A stretch of DNA of 64,000 nt from Fontisubflavum oceani. GTDB lineage: Bacteria; Pseudomonadota; Alphaproteobacteria; Rhodobacterales; Rhodobacteraceae. The position numbers and the translations under genes were made by a program. Below the pieces are notes generated by a model. It did not search any database. It was not told the DNA's origin and saw only the letters and a program-made list of their open reading frames with translations. The stretch lies in the NCBI RefSeq assembly GCF_030407165.1, contig NZ_CP129111.1, positions 806,001-870,000 on the forward strand, written 5' to 3'. Position 1 is the first letter of the stretch; each line of letters begins with the position of its first letter. Positions 37,064 through 43,620 of this stretch are shown here, one piece after another.

Positions 37064-38197
37064 ATGATCCCCGCTGCTCAAGTCGCCAAACTACAAAATG
37101 CGCTGCCCTTCTGGCTATCGCTTTGCCTGATCCCGCTGATCATCTTTGTCGCCAATCAGGGCGGCTGGTGGCTGCTCCTGATGCCGCTCTCGACCTGGTG
37201 GCTGTTCACCATGCTGGATGCCGCGACCGGGCTGAACCTGGAAAACGCCGATCTAGAGACCCGCGAGGAAGATCTCTTTTGGTATCGGCTGGTCACGCTG
37301 ATCTGGTTCCCTCTGCAGTTCTGCGTGATTTTCGGGATGATCTGGTATGTCTCTGTCACCGACCACCTGAACGTGCTTGAGCAAATCCTGCTCTTTTTCG
37401 GCGTCGGCGTGATCTCCGGCACAATTGGCATCAATTACAGCCATGAGCTTATGCATCAGAAGAGCAAGGCCGAGCGCTGGCTGGGCGATCTGCTCCTCGC
37501 CACCGTGCTCTATTCCCATTTCCGGTCCGAGCATCTTCTGGTCCATCACCGCTATGTCGGCACCAATCGCGACCCGGTGACGGCGCGCTATAACGAAGGC
37601 TTCCACCGCTTCTTCCCGCGCGTGCTGATCGAATGTTGGCGCTCGGCCTTCCGCGCCGAGAAAGCGATGCTGGCGCGCAAGGGCCTACCCTGGACCGATC
37701 TCTCCAACCCGTTCTGGCGCTATTGGGCCTTGCAAGGCGGCTTCCTTCTGCTGGCTTTTGCAATCGGCGGCACCGCGGGCGTGGCGCTCTTCATCTACCA
37801 AGCCTTCATCGCGATTTGGCAGCTAGAGCTGACCAACTATGTCGAACATTACGGCCTGACCCGGAAACATCTCGGCGACGGGAAATACGAACATGTCCTG
37901 CCGCGCCATTCCTGGAACGCGGCGCATAAGGCCTCAAACTGGCTCCTGATCAACCTGCAGCGCCATTCCGATCACCATTACAAACCCGACCGCCGCTTCC
38001 CGCTTCTGCAGAACTATACTGAAGCCGACGCGCCGCAATTGCCCTTCGGCTACCCGGTGATGACCGCCGCGGCGATGATCCCGCCAGTTTACAAGCGGAT
38101 GATGAACCCGCGCGTCAAGAAATGGCGGCAGATGTATTACCCCGAAATCACCGACTGGCACCCTTACAACAAGGCGCTGCACCCCGCCCCGCGTTAG
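37064..38197 (+). CDS. alkB: Alkane 1-monooxygenase, AlkB-type membrane diiron hydroxylase
   Basis: 377 aa. AlkB hydroxylates the terminal carbon of alkanes, taking electrons from rubredoxin. Membrane helices occupy about residues 15-55, 75-95, 105-122 and 230-260. The His boxes of the diiron site are H-E-L-M-H (127-131), H-L-L-V-H-H (157-162) and R-H-S-D-H-H near residue 305. N-Y-V-E-H-Y-G-L, an AlkB mark, is also present. I use the ATG at 37064, preceded by GGAG; 37052 is an alternative. No rubredoxin or rubredoxin reductase gene adjoins it. The last 4 bp overlap the convergent cupin gene. Confidence 0.9.
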   Translation: MIPAAQVAKLQNALPFWLSLCLIPLIIFVANQGGWWLLLMPLSTWWLFTMLDAATGLNLENADLETREEDLFWYRLVTLIWFPLQFCVIFGMIWYVSVTDHLNVLEQILLFFGVGVISGTIGINYSHELMHQKSKAERWLGDLLLATVLYSHFRSEHLLVHHRYVGTNRDPVTARYNEGFHRFFPRVLIECWRSAFRAEKAMLARKGLPWTDLSNPFWRYWALQGGFLLLAFAIGGTAGVALFIYQAFIAIWQLELTNYVEHYGLTRKHLGDGKYEHVLPRHSWNAAHKASNWLLINLQRHSDHHYKPDRRFPLLQNYTEADAPQLPFGYPVMTAAAMIPPVYKRMMNPRVKKWRQMYYPEITDWHPYNKALHPAPR

Positions 38198-38865
38198 GCT
38201 GCCTGCACCATCGGCAAATGTCCGGTCTTCACATAGATCAAGCAGCCCTCGTCCGACCACGGATTGTGTTGCGACAGATGCGGGCTTCTGATCCAGCTAC
38301 CCGCCGGATAGTCACCATGCTCGTCCTGAAACGTCCCCTCGATCACGAAAATCTCTTCGCCGCCCCAATGGGCGTGCTGGGCGAATTTCGTCCCCGGCGC
38401 CCAGCGCACCAGTGCCACGTTTTCGCCCGTCACCGAATGCAGCGGTAGAACCGTCAGCCCCGGAACCGATCCGGGCAGAAACGCTGCCGTCTTCGTATCG
38501 ATCACCTTCTGTTCGGTATCCGCCGCATCGAATTGATGGAGCTTCACCAAGATCGTGCAACCCTCGGGCCCGATATGCGGTCGATGTGAGGTGCCGATCG
38601 GGTTGCGGACATAGCTGCCGACCGGGTAATCGCCGCTTTCATCGGAGAAGACGCCGTCCAGCACCAGATATTCTTCGCCACCGCCATGGGTATGGGCGTC
38701 AAACTGGCTGTTCGGGGCGAAGCGCACGATGGTTGTAGCGCGCGCCACCTCATCGCCGATCCGGTCGAGCATCATCCGCTCGACCCCACTCGCGGGCGAG
38801 GAAACCCAGGCATAATCCTCGGGCCGGATCACCACACGTTCGGAAAAATCCGCGTTCACTTTCAT
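38194..38865 (-). CDS. Double-cupin, ChrR-like protein
   Basis: 223 aa with two cupin modules. Metal-binding signatures are H-T-H-G-G-G-E-E-Y-L-V-L-D-G near residue 58 and H-A-H-W-G-G-E-E-I-F-V-I-E-G near 168, each with the later G-S-Y/W-I-R-x-P block. Similar to the cupin domain of the anti-sigma factor ChrR, but the N-terminal zinc-finger part is absent, so it is probably a metal-dependent sensor or enzyme. Its ATG overlaps the stop of the TetR gene by 4 bp, so it is likely the target of that regulator. Confidence 0.85.
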   Translation of the reverse strand: MKVNADFSERVVIRPEDYAWVSSPASGVERMMLDRIGDEVARATTIVRFAPNSQFDAHTHGGGEEYLVLDGVFSDESGDYPVGSYVRNPIGTSHRPHIGPEGCTILVKLHQFDAADTEQKVIDTKTAAFLPGSVPGLTVLPLHSVTGENVALVRWAPGTKFAQHAHWGGEEIFVIEGTFQDEHGDYPAGSWIRSPHLSQHNPWSDEGCLIYVKTGHLPMVQAA

Positions 38866-39434
38866 GCTCTCTCTCCTGTCTCAATCCGCCCCCGCAAGAG
38901 CGCCACGGCCTCATCGAACCGCGCCGGCGATACACTCGCCCGCGCCACAATCTGTGCCCCCTCCACAAGGGCAAAACACGCCGCTGCCTCGGCCTTCGGG
39001 TCGGTGACGCCCAAGACCGATCCATCCTCTTGGGCGCGTCGAAACAGGGCCTCCAACCAAGCGACTGATCGCGTGCGGAAAGCTTCAACCAGGGTTTGCG
39101 TCGCTGGCGGAATCGCATCGCGCAGGGCGCTGAAGGCAACGCAAAGACAAACCGCCTCACCACCTTTCAAAGCGTCACGATAGAGCGCCAGATAGCCGTC
39201 AAGAGCCGCGCCTGCGGTCGGTTCTTCAACCAAGTCCGCGAGATCATCGAAAAACCGGTCGGAATAAACCTGCATCAGCCGTTCCGCCAAATCCGCCTTG
39301 GTCGGGAAGTGATAATGCACGCTGGCCTTCCGAATGCCGGCGCCGGCCGCCAGATCGGCAAAGCTGAACCCGTCATAGCCGCGGCTTCGCGCCAGATCCT
39401 CCGCATGGGTTAGAAGTGTGGTTTGCGTATCCAT
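38862..39434 (-). CDS. TetR/AcrR family repressor
   Basis: 190 aa. N-terminal helix-turn-helix: S-F-A-D-L-A-A-G-A-G-I-R-K-A-S-V-H-Y-H-F-P-T-K, typical TetR. The C-terminal ligand domain is generic; a Cys pair C-L-C near residue 97 may sense electrophiles, which is speculative. Start: ATG at 39432-39434 with AGGTGGG ahead (a GTG six bases upstream is less likely). It is cotranslated with the cupin gene and probably represses itself through the palindrome at 39439-39456. Confidence 0.87.
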   Translation of the reverse strand: MDTQTTLLTHAEDLARSRGYDGFSFADLAAGAGIRKASVHYHFPTKADLAERLMQVYSDRFFDDLADLVEEPTAGAALDGYLALYRDALKGGEAVCLCVAFSALRDAIPPATQTLVEAFRTRSVAWLEALFRRAQEDGSVLGVTDPKAEAAACFALVEGAQIVARASVSPARFDEAVALLRGRIETGERA

Positions 39435-39438
39435 GCCC

Positions 39439-39456
39439 ACCTACTAATAGGTAGGT
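39439..39456. promoter_or_regulatory. Candidate TetR operator
   Basis: An ACCTAC/GTAGGT inverted repeat (39439-39444 and 39451-39456) with a 6-bp spacer, overlapped by a second dyad CCTA-CTAA-TAGG, lies at the start of the TetR gene and covers its ribosome site. Size and position fit a TetR autoregulatory operator. Confidence 0.5.
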
Positions 39457-39483
39457 GTCAGAATGACCAGACACATACCCGTG

Positions 39484-39516
39484 AAAAAACCCCGCCAGTC
39501 TTGGGACCAGCGGGGT
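39484..39516 (-). terminator. Rho-independent terminator of ccrM
   Basis: A 7-bp stem (39489-39495 with 39510-39516) is followed on the minus strand by a run of six Ts. It lies about 60 bp past the ccrM stop, after another hairpin. Confidence 0.7.
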
Positions 39517-39522
39517 AAGGGT

Positions 39523-39552
39523 CGTGCCTGACCCCAAGGGGCCGCAGGCACG
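39523..39552 (-). repeat. Second hairpin between ccrM and its terminator
   Basis: An 8-bp perfect inverted repeat (39523-39530 with 39545-39552) without a T tail. It sits between the ccrM stop and the T-tailed terminator, giving tandem hairpins at the 3' end of the message. Confidence 0.5.
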
Positions 39553-39573
39553 GGCGGTATTCTTTTGAAGAGT

Positions 39574-40680
39574 TTAGCTCTGCATCTCCGAGCGGATCTG
39601 CTGGCGCAAGACATCGATCGACACGGTCTGCCCCTCGCGGCGGAAATGCCAATAGGTCCAGCCGTTGCAACTCGGCGCGCCTTCCAGCTTGGCCCCGACC
39701 TGATGGATCGAGCCTTTGGTATCCATCGCCACCAATGTGCCATCGGCGCGAATGCGCGCGCGGTGCCGCCCATTCAAGCTGGTCAGTTCTTCGCCCGGGT
39801 TCAACAACCCGCGCTCGACCACTTGGCCGAACGGCACCCGGGGCTCGGCCCGTTTGCTCTGCGAGACTTCGAGCGAGGCGCGGTCAAACTTCCGCACCTT
39901 TGAAATGCGTTTTTCGGCGATCTTGCGATATTTTTCTTCCCGCTCGATCCCGATGAAATCCCGGCCCAGCTTCTTGGCCACGGCCCCGGTGGTTCCGGTG
40001 CCAAAGAACGGGTCGAGCACCACATCGCCGGGATTCGTCGCCGCCACCAGGACCCGGTGCAACAAGCTTTCCGGCTTCTGTGTCGGATGCGCCTTGTCGC
40101 CCTTCTCATCCTTCAGCCGCTCGCCCCCATTGCAGATCGGCAGCACCCAGTCCGAGCGCATCTGAACACCCTCGTTCAGCGCCTTCAGCGCCTCATAATT
40201 GAAGATGTATTTCGCGCCTTCGGATTTCGACGCCCAAATCATCGTCTCATGGGCATTGGTTAGCCGCTTGCCGCGGAAATTCGGCATCGGGTTGGACTTC
40301 CGCCAGACCACGTCATTCAGGATCCAATAGCCTTGATCCTGCAACGCCGCGCCGACTCGAAAAATATTGTGATAACTGCCGATGACCCAAATCGCGCCAT
40401 GCGGCTTCAAAAGCCGCTGCGCCGCTTTGAGCCACGCGCGGGTAAACGCGTCATAGACCGCGAAACTGTCAAACTGGTCCCAGGCGTCGTCGACCGCATC
40501 CACCAGGCTGTTATTCGGCCGGTGCAGATCGCCTTTCAACTGCAGGTTATAGGGCGGATCCGCGAAGATCAGATCGACGGATGCCTCGGGCAGACTGTTC
40601 ATCGCCTCGATGCAGTCGCCGGACAGAATGGTGTTGAGCGGAAGCGATTTCGCCCCCGGGCCTTTGGTCTTTGTGGTCAT
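39574..40680 (-). CDS. ccrM: CcrM-type adenine-specific DNA methyltransferase (GANTC)
   Basis: 368 aa. A beta-class amino-methyltransferase: catalytic D-P-P-Y at residues 41-44, A-H-P-T-Q-K-P-E and the SAM-binding D-P-F-F-G-T-G-T-T-G further on. A C-terminal extension after about residue 270 (N-P-G-E-E-L-T-S-L, G-S-I-H-Q-V-G-A-K) is the RAMA-like part seen in CcrM. CcrM methylates A in GANTC and is a cell-cycle regulator in Alphaproteobacteria. I start at the ATG at 40678-40680, preceded by GAGG. Three GANTC sites lie in its upstream region. Confidence 0.93.
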   Translation of the reverse strand: MTTKTKGPGAKSLPLNTILSGDCIEAMNSLPEASVDLIFADPPYNLQLKGDLHRPNNSLVDAVDDAWDQFDSFAVYDAFTRAWLKAAQRLLKPHGAIWVIGSYHNIFRVGAALQDQGYWILNDVVWRKSNPMPNFRGKRLTNAHETMIWASKSEGAKYIFNYEALKALNEGVQMRSDWVLPICNGGERLKDEKGDKAHPTQKPESLLHRVLVAATNPGDVVLDPFFGTGTTGAVAKKLGRDFIGIEREEKYRKIAEKRISKVRKFDRASLEVSQSKRAEPRVPFGQVVERGLLNPGEELTSLNGRHRARIRADGTLVAMDTKGSIHQVGAKLEGAPSCNGWTYWHFRREGQTVSIDVLRQQIRSEMQS

Positions 40681-40735
40681 CACTGCCTCTGTGATTGGCG
40701 CCTCTTTTGGGCGCTGATTTGTTATCCTCAAGGAT

Positions 40736-40774
40736 GAGTCAAAGGCGATTCGGCGTCAAATTCTTTTTTGAATC
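40736..40774. promoter_or_regulatory. Three GANTC sites upstream of ccrM
   Basis: GAGTC (40736-40740), GATTC (40747-40751) and GAATC (40770-40774) lie 56 to 94 bp upstream of the ccrM start, between ccrM and rnhB. A random palindromic GANTC is expected about once in 256 bp. The placement suggests methylation-dependent control of ccrM by its own product. Confidence 0.6.
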
Positions 40775-40780
40775 AGAGGC

Positions 40781-41395
40781 TTAGTTATTTGCTTGATACA
40801 AGATATTGTGGACAGGTTTGAACGAACGCCTATGAGCGGGGGTCACACCCAAATCTCGCAGAGCGGCCAAATGCTCAGCCGTGCCATAACCCGCGTTCCG
40901 TTCCCAGCCATAGCCGGGATGCTGTTGCGCCAGTGCCACCATCACCCGGTCGCGCGCCACTTTCGCCACGATGGAGGCCGCCGCGATCGACAGGGATCGT
41001 GCGTCGCCTTTGATAAGCGTCGTCGCAGCGCAAGGCATATCCGGCGGCACCGCATTGCCATCGATGAGGGCATGAGATGGGGCATGGGGCAGCCCCTCCA
41101 CCGCGCGGCGCATCGCCAGGAGAGACGCACCTCGGATGTTCAGAGCATCAATCTCATCGATATCCGCCCAGCCAATCGACACTTGAGCGACCTCATGCAG
41201 GGTGTCAAACAACACCTCCCGCTTTGCCTGAGGCACTTTCTTGGAATCGTTCAGCCCCTCCGGGATCGCACCCGGATCAAGCACCACAGCCGCCGCCGTC
41301 ACTGGCCCGGCCAGCGGTCCACGCCCCACTTCATCGACACCGGCAACACTGCCGCCGAGAGCCCGTTCATGGGAGAAATCAGGTCCATCTTGCAT
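40781..41395 (-). CDS. rnhB: Ribonuclease HII
   Basis: 204 aa. RNase HII cuts RNA in RNA-DNA hybrids and removes misincorporated ribonucleotides. Catalytic motif D-E-V-G-R-G near residue 21, second acidic site in I-D-G-N near 112, and K-G-D-A-R-S-L-S-I-A-A-A-S-I-V-A-K-V-A-R-D near 130. I use the ATG at 41395; a GTG at 41410 would add five residues. Followed on the same strand by ccrM after a 100-bp gap. Confidence 0.92.
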   Translation of the reverse strand: MQDGPDFSHERALGGSVAGVDEVGRGPLAGPVTAAAVVLDPGAIPEGLNDSKKVPQAKREVLFDTLHEVAQVSIGWADIDEIDALNIRGASLLAMRRAVEGLPHAPSHALIDGNAVPPDMPCAATTLIKGDARSLSIAAASIVAKVARDRVMVALAQQHPGYGWERNAGYGTAEHLAALRDLGVTPAHRRSFKPVHNILYQANN

Positions 41396-41430
41396 GGGGC
41401 CAGAAACCACGCCGCGCGCCCCAGCACAAG

Positions 41431-41460
41431 CAAAGGCGGCGGTGTTTTCACACCGCCGCC
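41431..41460 (-). terminator. Hairpin terminator of the Cys-rich secreted protein gene
   Basis: An 11-bp perfect stem (41435-41445 with 41450-41460) and 4-base loop lie 28 bp past the stop of the gene at 41489; a short T-rich tail (TTTGCTTG) follows on the minus strand. Confidence 0.65.
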
Positions 41461-41488
41461 CCCTGCCTCACTGCTCGTTATTCAAACG

Positions 41489-41950
41489 TCAATGGCGCCA
41501 GCCGGCCTCGCGATGCCAACCATTCTGCACCAGACACCGCCCACCATAGAGGTTGCGTGTGCCACGATAGGTTTGCACCCGCCGGATACATTCCGGCGGC
41601 AGCAACCCCGGACGGCGGACATTGTTCTGCATGCAGCGCGCACCATAGCCGCGCCGAACACCATTGCGGGTGTCGAACTCACGGAAACACCGGGCGGGTG
41701 CGACGCGCGGGCCGCGATGGCCACCGTTTCCAGCCCCGGGGCGCGGGCGTATGGGATCAGCCCGATGGTCATCATTGTTGTCCTGGATCGCGCGCCCGAT
41801 GGCGTAAAGCGCGGCCAATCCGGCAAGCACACCAATGACATCCTCGGCATCGGCAGCGCGCGCCTGGTTCGGGGTTGCGGCCACGCTGGTGAACGCGAGG
41901 GCGAAAGTGAGAACCGCCACCATGGCGGATTTAGGGATATGTTTCAGCAT
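41489..41950 (-). CDS. Secreted cysteine-containing protein of unknown function
   Basis: 153 aa, not recognised. It has an N-terminal signal (cleavage after Q-A-R-A-A near residue 33) and a short hydrophobic stretch E-D-V-I-G-V-L-A-G-L-A-A-L-Y-A-I-G-R-A near 35-55. The C-terminal half is Arg/Gly-rich with four Cys in similar settings: R-C-F-R-E-F, R-C-M-Q-N-N, E-C-I-R-R-V and R-C-L-V-Q-N, consistent with two disulfides. The ATG at 41948-41950 has GGAGG ahead. Likely periplasmic or extracellular. Confidence 0.72.
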   Translation of the reverse strand: MLKHIPKSAMVAVLTFALAFTSVAATPNQARAADAEDVIGVLAGLAALYAIGRAIQDNNDDHRADPIRPRPGAGNGGHRGPRVAPARCFREFDTRNGVRRGYGARCMQNNVRRPGLLPPECIRRVQTYRGTRNLYGGRCLVQNGWHREAGWRH

Positions 41951-42126
41951 GGGGTCCTCCAAGTGGTCAGTGCTGATCAAGGCGCCTCCATCATGGGAAA
42001 CGCGATGACCCAACCCTCACCCGAAGCTCGAAAGTCGCTCAATAACGCCGCCCCGCTATCGGATAACCGGGCGCTCAACCCCTTGCCGTTATTGAATAAC
42101 GGGTCAGTTTCGCCCATCGTGGCCTC

Positions 42127-42420
42127 ATGAAACAGCGTTTGCATAAACTCGGGCTTGCTCTGGTCCTGGCGCTTGCCGCAGGGCCGCTGCACGCCGCGTG
42201 CTTTGCCGATTACAAAGCCAAGATGGATGACCCACTCCGGCTCCACTATGGTGTGATTGAACTGCCGGACAATGCCTGCGACCCAGGCGCGGCATTCAAT
42301 GCCATCGCCCCACGCGTCGCGGCAGGCGGCTGGGAACTGCTGGAAGTGATGTCGATCTTCGACGAAACCGGGTTGGACGCAAGGAGGGGTGATGCAGGAC
42401 AATTCTACCTCCGCTTCTGA
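42127..42420 (+). CDS. Small secreted protein of unknown function
   Basis: 97 aa. It has a Sec signal peptide ending L-H-A-A-C near residue 24. The mature part has Cys at about 25 and 51 (N-A-C-D-P-G) and a conserved-looking P-R-V-A-A-G-G-W-E-L-L-E-V-M block. It overlaps the next gene by 29 bp, so the two are cotranscribed; a periplasmic partner of the membrane winged-helix protein is possible but unproven. Confidence 0.68.
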   Translation: MKQRLHKLGLALVLALAAGPLHAACFADYKAKMDDPLRLHYGVIELPDNACDPGAAFNAIAPRVAAGGWELLEVMSIFDETGLDARRGDAGQFYLRF

Positions 42421-43095
42421 TACCCGCGCTGCCGGCACACGCGTGGTTCAGATCGGCATCGCCGCCATCGTCGTGATCCTCCTGGGCGCGGCGATCTTGC
42501 TGTTCCTCAACCTGCCCGATGCGAACGCCTTCAACGAACGTGTCGAGCGGATCTTTGTCGAGAATGACGCGCTGACATCAGGCGAGTCGATCCGCCTGCT
42601 GGAAGTCCTGGCGCAATCCGGCACCTCGTTTTCCGAAGTCTTGACCAGCTACCGCGCGATCATCTTCGTGCTGCTGGTCTTTGCCACGGCCCTGCTCATC
42701 GCCTGTCTTGTCTTCCTCGTCACGATCATCGCGCTCAACCGCCGAATGGGGGAGATTGAGCGCTCCGGCATTCAAGTCTCCTCCCTTATCCTCAGTCGCG
42801 AGGAACGGGTCGTGCTGCTCAACAACATGGAATTTAAACTGACCGATGCCGCGATGGAGACACTGTCGGTCCTGGCAGAGGCGCGCATGGATGACGATGT
42901 GCTCTCCGGCGCGGAGATCGAAGCCATGGTCTCTGGAAAGGACGCCGCCGATTGCGACGAAGCGGTCGGGGCGACGCGGATCAAACGCTTGCGCGACACG
43001 CTCGGAATCAGATGGTCAGCGAGCTTCTGGTGAAAAATATCGCCCGGCGCGGCTATATGCTTGCCATCGACAAAGACGTCATCCGCATGGTCTGA
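42392..43095 (+). CDS. Membrane protein with C-terminal OmpR-type winged helix (frame broken at 43006-43007)
   Basis: 234 aa when one A is restored at 43006-43007; uncorrected it stops at 43033. TM1 is about residues 18-40 and TM2 about 88-113, with some 45 residues between them. The C-terminal 105 residues resemble the PhoB/OmpR DNA-binding fold: L-T-D-A-A-M-E-T-L near 150, A-T-R-I-K-R-L-R-D-T-L-G near 195, and, only after repair, L-V-K-N-I-A-R-R-G-Y-M-L, the typical wing. ToxR-like regulators have the winged helix at the N-terminus; here it is C-terminal. The start is ATG 42392 with AAGGAGGGG ahead, inside the upstream gene. Confidence 0.7.
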
Positions 43096-43101
43096 CCCCA
43101 C

Positions 43102-43133
43102 GAAAAAGGGCGCGACCAAATCGGCCGCGCCCT
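43102..43133 (-). terminator. Rho-independent terminator of the Tat-peptide gene
   Basis: An 8-bp perfect stem (43107-43114 with 43126-43133) is followed on the minus strand by a run of five Ts. It is 24 bp past the stop of the small Tat-signal gene and just after the convergent winged-helix gene. Confidence 0.75.
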
Positions 43134-43156
43134 CAAAAATGGTCTAATCAATCAGC

Positions 43157-43447
43157 TCAGCAGTAAGGTGCGCCGCGGCCATAACCGCCCTGGTCGGTGA
43201 TAGCGCCATTGTCGCTGTCGGTTACGCCGGTGAAAATACCGCCACCGCCACGCGGACAACTGCCGCTATCGGTCCAGGTGCCATTGTCCACGTCGGCGGC
43301 TTGCGCCTGCTGCGCGGTGCCGACAACAGTGGCCGCCGCACCACCAACCGCCATCAGGCCCAAAAAGCCCCGGCGACCGGTTGCACGTTCGGTGCTGATC
43401 TCTTTATCTGTCAGGCTCTTCAGCCCGTTTTTGCGTTCCTCGGACAT
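43157..43447 (-). CDS. Tat-exported small repeat peptide, unknown function
   Basis: 96 aa, not recognised. A twin-arginine signal is clear: polar N-region of 24 residues, G-R-R-G-F-L-G at 24-30, hydrophobic stretch, cleavage after A-Q-A at 50. The 46-residue mature part holds two imperfect copies (52-68 and 77-93) of D-x-D-N-G-x-x-T-D-x-G-x-x-x-R-G, with one Cys in the first copy and one at the C-terminus. The D-x-D-N-G pattern recalls calcium-binding loops. It is divergent from a JmjC-type oxygenase gene, has its own terminator, and the T-D-S-D motif also appears four times in that enzyme. A modified peptide is a possibility. Confidence 0.7.
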   Translation of the reverse strand: MSEERKNGLKSLTDKEISTERATGRRGFLGLMAVGGAAATVVGTAQQAQAADVDNGTWTDSGSCPRGGGGIFTGVTDSDNGAITDQGGYGRGAPYC

Positions 43448-43620
43448 ACGTCCCTCCCGTATTAGGTAGCCTCAATGCTGCCTGGCGCGACCGTAGTTCA
43501 GCGACGGTCCCAACGTCAACGATAGTTGCCCTCTATTATGACTCGGTAGATTGCCTAACGCGTGCCAACATGGTCAGTGTTGCATCATATAACTGCCAGG
43601 CCCGCAAAAGGACCCAGATA

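Noticed and set aside
40793..42130. A 445-aa plus-strand frame over rnhB and the Cys-containing gene.
   Set aside because: Low-complexity Arg/His/Pro composition typical of a shadow frame; RNase HII motifs are on the opposite strand.
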